The notes beneath the pieces were generated by a model. The model did no database searches, had not been told where the DNA came from, and worked only from the letters and a program-made list of their open reading frames with translations. Positions 48,746 through 57,280 of a stretch of DNA of 64,000 nt are shown here, piece by piece. A program made the position numbers and the translations under genes. How positions within the stretch are numbered: position 1 is the stretch's first letter; each line of letters begins with the position of its first letter. This DNA comes from Solobacterium sp. (GTDB lineage: Bacteria; Bacillota_I; Bacilli_A; Erysipelotrichales; Erysipelotrichaceae). The stretch covers positions 1-64,000 of the forward strand of contig JAILLA010000001.1 of assembly GCA_024693325.1 (NCBI GenBank). The letters run 5' to 3'.

Positions 48746-49567
48746 TCAATCCTCTTTCATCAAATTGTAAGCTTCAACAAGCTGTTGTGTGTATGCTTCA
48801 CGTGGGCGCTTCAGAATCTCTTCTGTCGTACCGCTTTCAATGATCCTGCCTTCAAACATCACACAGATCCTGTCACAGATGCTTTCTGCACTGAGCAGAT
48901 CATGGGTAACCAGCAGGACTGATGTACCTTCGTCATTCAGCCTTCTGAGCTTATCCAGCATCAGACTTCTGTTTTCACTATCCAGAGCGCTGAACGGTTC
49001 ATCCGCGATCAGCACAGAAGGATGATGAACAACCGCTGATTCATAAGCGATCAGCTGAAGCTGTCCGCCTGATAACTGCCCGGGTATGCTGCGCATGATC
49101 TCTTTCGGCTTCTGAAATCCCGCATCTTCCAGCAGATCGTATACAAGGCGGTTTGCTGCGAAGAAGTTCATCCGGCTGTGGGCCTGGATGGCTTCACGGA
49201 GTGATGATGCGATCGTTGCGGTGGGATCCATATAACTGCCGGGATTCTGGAAGATCATTGCCATTTCCTTCCCGCGTACGCCCCTCAGCATTTCCTGATG
49301 GGCTTTTCTGTCGGTAAATCCTTCACCTGTGAGTGATCTTCCGTTCAGAAAGATCTTCCCTTTCCGCATAACAGCGTTATATGAAAGCACGCCCATACAT
49401 GCTTTCACTGTCGTGGATTTACCCGAACCGGATTCACCGATCAGCCCCAGAACCTCACCTGGTTCCAGGGTGAATGATACATCCGTTACGGCATGGATCA
49501 GGCCTCTGTCTGTATCCATGTAGTCCACTGAAAGATCCATCACTTCCAGAGCGTGCTTTTCACTCAT
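48746..49567 (-). CDS. Peptide ABC transporter ATP-binding protein (DppD-like)
   Basis: The 273-residue ATPase has Walker A GESGSGKS, Q-loop FQNPGSYMDP, signature LSGGQLQL, Walker B VLIADEPFSALD and H-loop VTHD. Compared with the usual LSGGQRQR the two signature Arg positions are Leu. It is shorter than typical DppD/OppD (about 320-340) since it lacks most of the C-terminal extension that normally contacts peptide-type permeases. Only one ATPase is encoded in the operon. Confidence 0.88.
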   Translation of the reverse strand: MSEKHALEVMDLSVDYMDTDRGLIHAVTDVSFTLEPGEVLGLIGESGSGKSTTVKACMGVLSYNAVMRKGKIFLNGRSLTGEGFTDRKAHQEMLRGVRGKEMAMIFQNPGSYMDPTATIASSLREAIQAHSRMNFFAANRLVYDLLEDAGFQKPKEIMRSIPGQLSGGQLQLIAYESAVVHHPSVLIADEPFSALDSENRSLMLDKLRRLNDEGTSVLLVTHDLLSAESICDRICVMFEGRIIESGTTEEILKRPREAYTQQLVEAYNLMKED

Positions 49568-49576
49568 ATTTTTTAT

Positions 49577-50527
49577 TTACCTCTTCTTCGGATCGAGCGC
49601 CTGATTCAGACCATCACCGATAAAGTTCAGACTCAGGATCGTAAGGCAGATCGCCATAACCGGCCATAACATCTGCAGCGGCTGGGAAGCGATCAGTGAA
49701 CGTGCTTCGTTCGCCATTGTTCCCCAGGAAGCCTGCGGGATGGAAATACCGATACCGACGAATGACAGGAATGCTTCAGTAAAGATAGCACTCGGAACCA
49801 TCAGCGTTGTATTAACGATGATCGGACCGATCGAGTTCGTAACAAGGTGCTTGAACAGAATACGCTTATTGGAAGCACCCATGACCTTTGCAGCAAGTGC
49901 ATATTCCTGCTGCTTCAGTGCCATGACCTGTGCACGGACCTGACGGGCAAGTCCTGCCCAGCTGGATACTGAGATCGCAAGGAGCACTGAGAAGATATTC
50001 GAACCGAATACCAGCATGATCAGGATGACATACAGCAGTGTCGGAACGGAATAGATAATGTCTACCAGTCGCATCAGGATCATATCCAGACGTCCGCCCA
50101 GATATCCGCAGATACCGCCGAAGATGACGCCGATCACAAGGTTGATGCCGGCAGCCGCGAAACCGACTGACAGAGAGATTCTCGCGCCGTACATAACACG
50201 GACGAAGATATCTCTTCCGAATTTATCGGTTCCGAACCAGTGCTGTGCACTCGGCAGTGCGTTTCTGTTTGTCAGATCCTGCATTTCATATGAATACTTG
50301 GACAGGATCGGTGTAAAGATCGCAAACAGGATCATCAGGAGCAGGAATGCAAGACTGATCAGAGCCAGCTTGTTCTTTTTGAAGTTGTACCAGACATCCT
50401 GGAAGTATGTCTTGGACTCCATCGCGATAAATTCATTGTTCTTTTGATCTTCAGGAAGTTTTTCAAACGCGTCGGCAGGCAGATCGTCGTAAGCCAGTGC
50501 GTTCATATCGAGATTGATTTCACTCAT
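49577..50527 (-). CDS. Peptide ABC transporter permease (DppC-like)
   Basis: The 316-residue protein has about six membrane helices, an N-terminal cytoplasmic helix region of about 45 residues before helix 1, and the ABC permease EAA-loop motif EYALAAKVMGASNKRILFKH. It pairs with the DppB-like permease immediately upstream (16 bases). Confidence 0.9.
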   Translation of the reverse strand: MSEINLDMNALAYDDLPADAFEKLPEDQKNNEFIAMESKTYFQDVWYNFKKNKLALISLAFLLLMILFAIFTPILSKYSYEMQDLTNRNALPSAQHWFGTDKFGRDIFVRVMYGARISLSVGFAAAGINLVIGVIFGGICGYLGGRLDMILMRLVDIIYSVPTLLYVILIMLVFGSNIFSVLLAISVSSWAGLARQVRAQVMALKQQEYALAAKVMGASNKRILFKHLVTNSIGPIIVNTTLMVPSAIFTEAFLSFVGIGISIPQASWGTMANEARSLIASQPLQMLWPVMAICLTILSLNFIGDGLNQALDPKKR

Positions 50528-50543
50528 GATCTGACTCCTTTCC

Positions 50544-51464
50544 TTAGTCTAAGCGGATACGGGGATCGACGATCGCCGTAACAATGTCGGTCAGGATGTT
50601 GGCAACAATGATCATAGAACCGTACATGATCGTCAATGCCATGATCAGTGTATAGTCACGGTTGGTAACGCTCTTGACGAATTCCGAACCCATGCCGGGG
50701 ATCGAGAACATCGTTTCGATGACGAATGAACCTGTGAGCAGTGACGCAAGCAGCGGTCCGGCATATGTAATGACCGGGATGATCGCATTCTTCAGTGCAT
50801 GCTTGAAGATCGCCTTAACACGGGATGTACCCTTGGATACTGCCAGGATCATATAGTCCTGTCTCAGCTCCTCTGTCAGAGATGATCTGACAAGTCTTGA
50901 AATCATTGCGATCGGGTGCAGAGCCAGCGCTACGGACGGCATAATGAAGTGTTTCCACGATGTCAGACCGATCAGCGGAAGGACCTTCAGCTTGACGCCG
51001 AACAGCCACATCAGACCCAGAGCCATCAGGAATGAAGGTACGGAGACACCGACCGTTGCGATAACTGCAGCCAGTCCCTGTACGAAACCGGACTTGGAGA
51101 ATGCCGCAACAACGCCAAGCAGAATACCGAATACCATTGCAGTACAGAATGCGCTCGCACCGACTTTAGCGGTATAAGGCAGACCGAGTGTGATGATATC
51201 AAGAACATTCGTTCCTTTTCTGACCAGGGATGTACCGAAGTCTCCTCTCAGGATGTTTTTCAGATAAGCACCGAACTGGACAATGATCGGCTGATCAAGC
51301 AGATACTTCTTCATCATGATTTCCTTAACTGATGCAGGAAGTTTGTCCATTTCACCTGCAAACGGTGAACCAGGAATAATATGCATCAGGAAGAATGTGA
51401 TCGTTGTCAGTGCAAACAACGTCAGGATACCCATTCCCAGACGCTTTAAGAGATATTTCAGCAT
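50544..51464 (-). CDS. Peptide ABC transporter permease (DppB-like)
   Basis: The 306-residue protein has six membrane helices, the N-terminal LLKRLGMGILTLFALTTI helix typical of DppB/OppB, and the EAA loop YMILAVSKGTSRVKAIFKHAL. It lies 13 bases after the S9 peptidase and 16 bases before dppC. It should form the channel with DppC. A substrate-binding lipoprotein is missing from the operon. Confidence 0.9.
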   Translation of the reverse strand: MLKYLLKRLGMGILTLFALTTITFFLMHIIPGSPFAGEMDKLPASVKEIMMKKYLLDQPIIVQFGAYLKNILRGDFGTSLVRKGTNVLDIITLGLPYTAKVGASAFCTAMVFGILLGVVAAFSKSGFVQGLAAVIATVGVSVPSFLMALGLMWLFGVKLKVLPLIGLTSWKHFIMPSVALALHPIAMISRLVRSSLTEELRQDYMILAVSKGTSRVKAIFKHALKNAIIPVITYAGPLLASLLTGSFVIETMFSIPGMGSEFVKSVTNRDYTLIMALTIMYGSMIIVANILTDIVTAIVDPRIRLD

Positions 51465-51477
51465 AACGTCTCCCCTT

Positions 51478-53451
51478 TCATGCTTTCAGGTACTTCTCAA
51501 ACCAGTCCGTCATTTCCTTCAGCCTGCGGACCCTGTGCTTGGGTTTTCCGGTTCTGCTGAGGCCGTGGTTCTCTCCTTCAAAGACGACCATTCTTGACGG
51601 TACATGGAAGTATTTCATGGCTGTAAACATTTCAACGCCCTGATCGATCGGGCAGTTATAATCGCACAGTGAGTGGATAAACAGGATCGGCGTCTTTGCC
51701 TGATCGGCATATTTCAGCGGTGACTGTTCCCACATTTTCAGCATATCTGACCAGGGTGTTGCGCCCATTTCATTGCTGTCGAATGTAACACCGATCTCAC
51801 TGGCTCCGAAATCAGCGACCCAGTTGGAGATCGAGCGCTGTGAAGCAATCGCAGCGAACCTGTCTGTATGACCTTCTATCCAGTTGCACATGAATCCGCC
51901 GTACGAACCGCCGGCTGCTCCGATATGCTCTGCATCGATCTGCGGATACGTTTTCAGGACATGATCCGTGAAATCCATCAGATCATCGAAATCGATCGTT
52001 CCGTATTTTCCTCTGAGATCAGCGAATGCTTCGCCGTATCCTTCGCCGCCTCTCGGATTGCAGAAGAATACGAAGTATCCCAGAGAAGCCCAGATCTGCA
52101 TTTCATGGAAGAACAGTGTTCCGTATGCCCCTCTCGGTCCGCCATGGATCTCCAGGATGCCCGGATACTTTTTCTCGGGATCGAAATCCATCGGTTTGAG
52201 GATCCATCCATCGATCTGTACACCATCCCTGTCTGTAAACGGAATATATTCCGGTACAGCGACATATTTGCCATCCAGCAGACCTGCGTTGATGTCATCA
52301 AGCAGTTTTACTTCTCCGTCTTTGAATTCATAAACACTGCTCAGTTTTGACTGCTCGGATCCGATGAACAGCACTGACGTATCATCCGCATCGAAGCAGA
52401 TCACAGCGCCTCCGCCGAAATCCAGTACCTGATCAACATTTCCATCTTTATCAAGCTCATACAGATCTGTATGATAATGCTTCATAGCTGTAAACAGGAT
52501 CTTGTCACCAAGTCCCTTGAATGTGGTTCCGCCGGGACGTACTGAATCGCATACCGGAGTATCACCGTATGCCAGTTCCGCACTGTTCTGATGGAAGAGA
52601 CGGTAGGTACCTTCTTTTTCATCAAACAGATAGAAATCTGTGAGCTGGCCTGTTCCCCATATTTTCATATCACATGCCGTGAAGATCAGTCCGAGATCAT
52701 TGAAGGCAATGTTTTCAACCTTCATCAGACCGTCATCCAGAACATTGACTGTTGTCTTGCTGTCGGTGTCATAGATACTGATGCCGGCTGTCAGAGAGAT
52801 CGTATCTTCCCATGTTCTGTGTACATAGGCGATCTTTCCGTCTTTGACTGCCATTCCCGAAACAGATGTATATTCACCTGTCAGGCGTGTCAGTTCACCG
52901 CTTTGTTCATCATAGAGGAAGAGAACGCTTCTCTTGCCGGAAACAAATCCGCGGCCATTGCCCCAGAACGGAACTTCTTCAAAAATATGATAGTCCTGCT
53001 CTTCTTTGCAAAGGTCATGATCGACTTCATCCGGATCCGGATGATTGCGGTCAACCAGGATCTTCATGGCATACAGGCCATCTTTGATCTTGCGTGTATC
53101 CTGCACATTGGCTTTGATACTGAATGCTTCATATGCTTCGCCGCCGTTGACGTTAAGACGATAGAATACCGTTTTCTCATCGATCGGTTCCGGCTTGTCT
53201 TCATCTTTGCGGACGGAATTGAACAACAGTGTTTCGTTGTCATCCCATAAAGCACCGGAATTCTTGCCGTTGTAAGTCAGTCTCCGTACAGTTCCTGTAC
53301 TTCTTTCGATCAGACTGAAGTCGTTTTGATATTCATTTTTTAAAGCATCCGGCACGATCACTGTATACACAGCATATTTGCCGTCAGGACTGAGTTTCAA
53401 TCCGTTGGCAGTGCGGATCAGTGTAATATCGTTCATCACGACTTTTTCCAT
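51478..53451 (-). CDS. S9 family (prolyl-oligopeptidase-type) serine peptidase
   Basis: The 657-residue protein has an N-terminal beta-propeller of about 370 residues (repeated short strands, DGKYAVYTVI and similar) and a C-terminal alpha/beta hydrolase with nucleophile elbow GGSYGGF (Ser), FIHSLCDYNCP with the acid, and the catalytic His in EGENHGLSR. Such enzymes cleave short peptides, often after Pro or as acylaminoacyl-peptidases. AGGAGG lies 8 bases before the second ATG (53451), only 2 bases before the first (53457), so 53451 is preferred. No signal peptide. First gene of the peptide operon. Confidence 0.88.
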   Translation of the reverse strand: MEKVVMNDITLIRTANGLKLSPDGKYAVYTVIVPDALKNEYQNDFSLIERSTGTVRRLTYNGKNSGALWDDNETLLFNSVRKDEDKPEPIDEKTVFYRLNVNGGEAYEAFSIKANVQDTRKIKDGLYAMKILVDRNHPDPDEVDHDLCKEEQDYHIFEEVPFWGNGRGFVSGKRSVLFLYDEQSGELTRLTGEYTSVSGMAVKDGKIAYVHRTWEDTISLTAGISIYDTDSKTTVNVLDDGLMKVENIAFNDLGLIFTACDMKIWGTGQLTDFYLFDEKEGTYRLFHQNSAELAYGDTPVCDSVRPGGTTFKGLGDKILFTAMKHYHTDLYELDKDGNVDQVLDFGGGAVICFDADDTSVLFIGSEQSKLSSVYEFKDGEVKLLDDINAGLLDGKYVAVPEYIPFTDRDGVQIDGWILKPMDFDPEKKYPGILEIHGGPRGAYGTLFFHEMQIWASLGYFVFFCNPRGGEGYGEAFADLRGKYGTIDFDDLMDFTDHVLKTYPQIDAEHIGAAGGSYGGFMCNWIEGHTDRFAAIASQRSISNWVADFGASEIGVTFDSNEMGATPWSDMLKMWEQSPLKYADQAKTPILFIHSLCDYNCPIDQGVEMFTAMKYFHVPSRMVVFEGENHGLSRTGKPKHRVRRLKEMTDWFEKYLKA

Positions 53452-53541
53452 CAGCATTTCCTCCTGTTAAACAATAATGGAAGGTTTCAGCCTTCCAGAT
53501 CATGATAAATGTCATCGCAAAGACGTTCTGAGACTTTGCAT

Positions 53542-53569
53542 GTTATAACTTTATGTTTTGACCAATCAA
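53542..53569 (-). promoter_or_regulatory. Possible promoter of the peptide operon
   Basis: TTGATT (53564-53569) and TATAAC (53542-53547) 16 bases apart on the minus strand, overlapped by an inverted repeat TTGAC..GTCAA. A short hairpin (GGAAGG..CCTTCC) is in the leader. The rest of the 320-base intergenic region (53452-53774) holds the dnaI terminator and no gene I can see. Confidence 0.45.
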
Positions 53570-53664
53570 AAGTCAACGTTTTTCTGTAACTATTTCCATG
53601 TCATGAAAGACATTTCATGAAAATATGTTACTTTTTACTTCAGATTTTTACATATTGAATATCG

Positions 53665-53690
53665 AAAAAAAACAGATCCCCGAGAATCTG
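53665..53690 (-). terminator. Terminator of the polA-dnaI operon
   Basis: CAGATT..GATCTG hairpin on the minus strand followed by eight T residues, about 85 bases past the dnaI stop. Confidence 0.8.
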
Positions 53691-53774
53691 CTTTTCATGC
53701 CACATAAACGGCTTATTTGCCCTTAGTCTGTTTTCCGGACGACCAAGCACTGCCTGTAAGATTCAGGAACAGTA

Positions 53775-54689
53775 TCACCCATTTGTCTGTGAAAGTGCCC
53801 TTCTGTCCCTGCCGACCATCTTTTCTGTTTCCGCGAGTGCCCTGATCCGTTCCAGGATGCGCATAGCTTCCATACGGTCATCACCTTTTGAAGTTTTCAC
53901 AAAATGATCGAGAAGCGTACTGAAATCATTATTGGAAGTAAACCAGGTCGTCTTCCTGTTCTGCATACGTGCATCCAGGATCGAAAGCAGCAGGTTCCTT
54001 GTGCGGTCTGTCACTTCTTCAGCGCCGATGTCATCTATGACTACGAAATCCGCATAGCTCATCCGGTCTGTTTCCGTTTTGTATTCACCGGTCCGCAATG
54101 TCGCGGTGATCCGCTGGCACAGGGAAGGATAATGAACAAAAACCGTTTTCTTTCCGTTTTTCGCCATATAATTCGCCGCACAAGCTGCCAGATATGTTTT
54201 CCCGGTACCCATACTGCCGTACAGATAGAGTCCTTTTGACTGCATGCAGCAGCGCATTGCATGATTCATGGAGCGGATATAAGCGCTGTCCTGTTCATCA
54301 AGACTGATCGACTCAAAACTCACCTGTTTCATTTCATCGCTCAGGTCACAGATCAGATAATTCTTCAGATGAGCCTCATTGATGCTGCGCTGCACTTCAA
54401 ATTCACATGCTGTAACAGCATTTGTCAGGATCCCGTCATAGCTGAGCGAAGGACAATATCCTTTCTGCTGACGTCTGCACATGCTGAGTGATGTACATCC
54501 GCTGCATCTGGCAATATCATCCAGGTAGCGTTTGATCTGATACGGATGCCTGCTGATCTCTTCCAGAGGGATCTGCAGTCTGTTCAGCATATCAATAACG
54601 GTGTGATCAGCTGTAAGATCGTTGATCAGTTTCTGCCGTTCCCCTTCCAGATCGCCGGCTGTTTTCTGCATATATATCGGTTTCAGCAT
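53775..54689 (-). CDS. dnaI: Primosomal helicase loader DnaI
   Basis: The 304-residue AAA+ ATPase loads the replicative helicase DnaC during initiation and restart. Walker A GSMGTGKT is about residue 158, and the Cys-rich N-terminal zinc region (CSGCTSLSMC, then KGYC) precedes it. Start codon overlaps the dnaB stop (TGATG). dnaB-dnaI is a classic Firmicute pair, and it is the last gene of the operon. Confidence 0.92.
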   Translation of the reverse strand: MLKPIYMQKTAGDLEGERQKLINDLTADHTVIDMLNRLQIPLEEISRHPYQIKRYLDDIARCSGCTSLSMCRRQQKGYCPSLSYDGILTNAVTACEFEVQRSINEAHLKNYLICDLSDEMKQVSFESISLDEQDSAYIRSMNHAMRCCMQSKGLYLYGSMGTGKTYLAACAANYMAKNGKKTVFVHYPSLCQRITATLRTGEYKTETDRMSYADFVVIDDIGAEEVTDRTRNLLLSILDARMQNRKTTWFTSNNDFSTLLDHFVKTSKGDDRMEAMRILERIRALAETEKMVGRDRRALSQTNG

Positions 54690-55867
54690 CAGACCTTACC
54701 CATCCTTTTCAGCATTTCCCTGACTTCATTGATATCCGTATCTGTACCGGCTGACTCTTCCTGCCGTCCTTCTTCCAGCATGTATTGCGGAACAGACTGC
54801 TTTCTGCGGTAATCGGAGCCTTTCTTTTTCTTGGTTTCGGCAATCGCGTCTTCCCTTGTTTTAACGTTGTCCCTTGCCCATTCACCGGCAACCATTTCAA
54901 CAAACTTCGGTACCAGCCTGTTGGAAGATACGGAAAGAATATATTCGATCATGATATTGACCACTTCGACACTGAAATTCATCTTATCGCTCAGATATTC
55001 CAGTATCTTTCGGTCTGCCAATGACACATCCCTGCCATTCTGCTTAGACTGCAGGAATGATACAGGAGGCAGCTGATACGGATCATCTGTCTGAACGATC
55101 TCCGGACTGGACTTTTCTGCCATCAGTTTCAGTTTTGCCGCGTCAAATTCATTTCTTCCGATATTGACACAGCTGCCTGTCAGCTGGCGCATACGTTCCG
55201 GTGTCAGGCCATAGATCGTAGCCAGCTTACCGATCAGCCGGAGATTTTCTTCCGTTCTCAGTTCGACAGGGAAAACAAGCGTTGATGTGATGGAGAAGAA
55301 ACGCTCATAATCGAAATTGATGCTGACATCATCTGTAAAATGATATCTCGGCTGAATACGGCTGCCACTGTCCTCAGTATTGTAAGTTCCTTTTTCCGTA
55401 TATCTGACGACCGGTCTTGTGATGTCTCTGTATCCGGCTGTCGTTACATATCCGTTCATGAATTTATTCACGGTCAGTTCAGTCTGCTTGCTGCCGAGGA
55501 TCCGTGTCAGTTCGGATTTCATTTCACGGCTGTCCAGGAATACGGAAGGACTCATAGGCTGGTTGAGCAGATACAGATACTGATTCCTGTCATCTGCTGT
55601 CTGCACGTATGTTCTTAACAGCAGATGTTCCTCAAGTTTGATCCGTGCCCGTTCAATTTCATCGATACTCTGATTCATCAGAACACTAAGCCTGTGGTGC
55701 GTCTCCTGAGAGCGCTGTCTTCTGCCCTCGGTATACAGTGTCAGGTACAATGATATGGCCAGCGAACCAGTCAGGGGCTGATACAGACTCATCAGAGACG
55801 TAAGAAAATCAGCGCTGACCGAATCAGCACAGATGACCCTGTAAATGTCTTTGCCCTTTAATTCCAT
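54689..55867 (-). CDS. dnaB: Replication initiation/membrane attachment protein DnaB
   Basis: The 392-residue protein has an N-terminal winged-helix part and C-terminal DnaD-like domain (about 280-375; ILEYLSDKMNFSVEVVNIMIEYILSVS followed by KFVEMVAGEWARDNVKTREDAI). It is the DnaB of Gram-positives (not the helicase of E. coli), acting with DnaD and DnaI in helicase loading. A charged, low-complexity C-terminus follows. It is fourth in the operon. Confidence 0.88.
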   Translation of the reverse strand: MELKGKDIYRVICADSVSADFLTSLMSLYQPLTGSLAISLYLTLYTEGRRQRSQETHHRLSVLMNQSIDEIERARIKLEEHLLLRTYVQTADDRNQYLYLLNQPMSPSVFLDSREMKSELTRILGSKQTELTVNKFMNGYVTTAGYRDITRPVVRYTEKGTYNTEDSGSRIQPRYHFTDDVSINFDYERFFSITSTLVFPVELRTEENLRLIGKLATIYGLTPERMRQLTGSCVNIGRNEFDAAKLKLMAEKSSPEIVQTDDPYQLPPVSFLQSKQNGRDVSLADRKILEYLSDKMNFSVEVVNIMIEYILSVSSNRLVPKFVEMVAGEWARDNVKTREDAIAETKKKKGSDYRRKQSVPQYMLEEGRQEESAGTDTDINEVREMLKRMGKV

Positions 55868-55873
55868 ACTTAA

Positions 55874-56464
55874 CTACCTTTTTTTCAGTTCCCTGACCCA
55901 GATCGCAACACAATGATCCAGATCTTTGATCGTACCATTATTATATATCACTTCATCTGCCCGCTCGATCTTTTCGATACGGTCGAGCTGTGAAGCAATG
56001 CGCAGACGTGCGTCCTCTTCGCTCATGCCCCGATCCTCTATCAATCTCTGTACAGCTATCTCATCATCACAGGAAACAACACAGCAGATGTCAAAGTACT
56101 TATCCCAACCCACTTCATAGAGCAGCGGGATCTCCGCAAAGACCAGCTCTTCGGAACTGTGGTTTTCAAAGAACCGGTTCAGTCCCTCAAGTACAAATGG
56201 ATGAATGATGCTGTTGAGCAGGAGACGCTTCTCCTCATCACGAAATATGATGTCAGCCAGTGCCTTTCTGCTGATCTCACCGTATTCATCCAGTATGCCT
56301 TCACCGAATTCAGTGATCATTCGTTCTGCAGCAGGATGTGACCTGTGATAGCAGATCCTCGTATAGCCGTCCGCATCAAATACAGGCAGATGTCTTCTTC
56401 TGAGCAGAATAGACAAAGTCGTTTTTCCGCTTCCGATCGTTCCGGTGATACCTATTTTTCTCAT
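55874..56464 (-). CDS. coaE: Dephospho-CoA kinase
   Basis: The 196-residue P-loop kinase phosphorylates the ribose 3'-OH of dephospho-CoA, the last step of CoA synthesis. Walker A GTIGSGKTT (8-16) is followed by FDADGYTRICY and RGMSEEDARLRIASQ, typical for CoaE. It is 9 bases from mutM and 6 bases from dnaB. polA-mutM-coaE is a common arrangement. Together with coaD at 40 kb the window carries the last two CoA steps. Confidence 0.94.
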   Translation of the reverse strand: MRKIGITGTIGSGKTTLSILLRRRHLPVFDADGYTRICYHRSHPAAERMITEFGEGILDEYGEISRKALADIIFRDEEKRLLLNSIIHPFVLEGLNRFFENHSSEELVFAEIPLLYEVGWDKYFDICCVVSCDDEIAVQRLIEDRGMSEEDARLRIASQLDRIEKIERADEVIYNNGTIKDLDHCVAIWVRELKKR

Positions 56465-56473
56465 AACAGACTC

Positions 56474-57280
56474 CTATTTCTGACATACCGGGCAGTAATA
56501 ACTGCTCCGCCCGCCGATCCGTTTCACTTTGATCTCGCTTCCGCATACTTTGCATGTCTTCATGGTATGTACCATACAGTCCAGCTGGAACAGTCCGGTC
56601 ACACCAAGCGATGAAGTATATGAGCGGATCGTCGTTCCGCCTGCCGCGATCGCTTCCTGCAGGATCCTGCGTGTTTCTGTGACCAGATGCTGTTCATCGT
56701 TCCTGGTGATCCTCCGGCAGTTTCTTCCGGGTCTGATCCCGCATGCAAACAGGATCTCATCCGCATAGATGTTTCCGATGCCTGCCGTAAAATTCTGATC
56801 CAGCAGAAGACTTTTCATCGGAGTATTCCTGTTCTTTCTGTAAGCATGGATATACTCCGGACTGAATGCTTCATCAAAGGGTTCAGGGCCCAGATCATGA
56901 AATGCTGAAAGATCGGTATCCAAAGGCAGGATCCGCATTCTGCCGAACTTACGTGTATCGTGATATCTGAGCTGATTCCCATCGCTGAGATCAAAGCAGA
57001 TATGTACATGTTTCTGAAGAGGTTCATCAGGCTGCTGTATATAGTATTTCCCTTCCATGCGCAAATGACTCTCAAGAATGCAGTCATCCATGACAAAGAG
57101 CAGATACTTTCCTCTTCTCATGAAGCCATTGAAATGCTGATGCATGAGCCGTGAACAGAATTCTTCTGTATCACCGGTGATCACACCGGGCCATCTGACC
57201 GTGATTCCGGTGATCTCAAGTGATGCGATCCTGCTTTCCAGTGTACGCAGCACTGTTTCTACTTCTGGCAGTTCCGGCAT
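56474..57280 (-). CDS. mutM: Formamidopyrimidine-DNA glycosylase
   Basis: Excises 8-oxoguanine from DNA. The 268-residue protein begins with MPELPEVET: Pro1 (after Met removal) and Glu2 are catalytic, Lys is in RRGKYL near residue 57, and the C-terminal zinc finger is CKVC-X16-CPVC. The start at 57280 shares one base with the polA stop (TAATG); an upstream extension in frame lies inside polA and is not used. Confidence 0.95.
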   Translation of the reverse strand: MPELPEVETVLRTLESRIASLEITGITVRWPGVITGDTEEFCSRLMHQHFNGFMRRGKYLLFVMDDCILESHLRMEGKYYIQQPDEPLQKHVHICFDLSDGNQLRYHDTRKFGRMRILPLDTDLSAFHDLGPEPFDEAFSPEYIHAYRKNRNTPMKSLLLDQNFTAGIGNIYADEILFACGIRPGRNCRRITRNDEQHLVTETRRILQEAIAAGGTTIRSYTSSLGVTGLFQLDCMVHTMKTCKVCGSEIKVKRIGGRSSYYCPVCQK

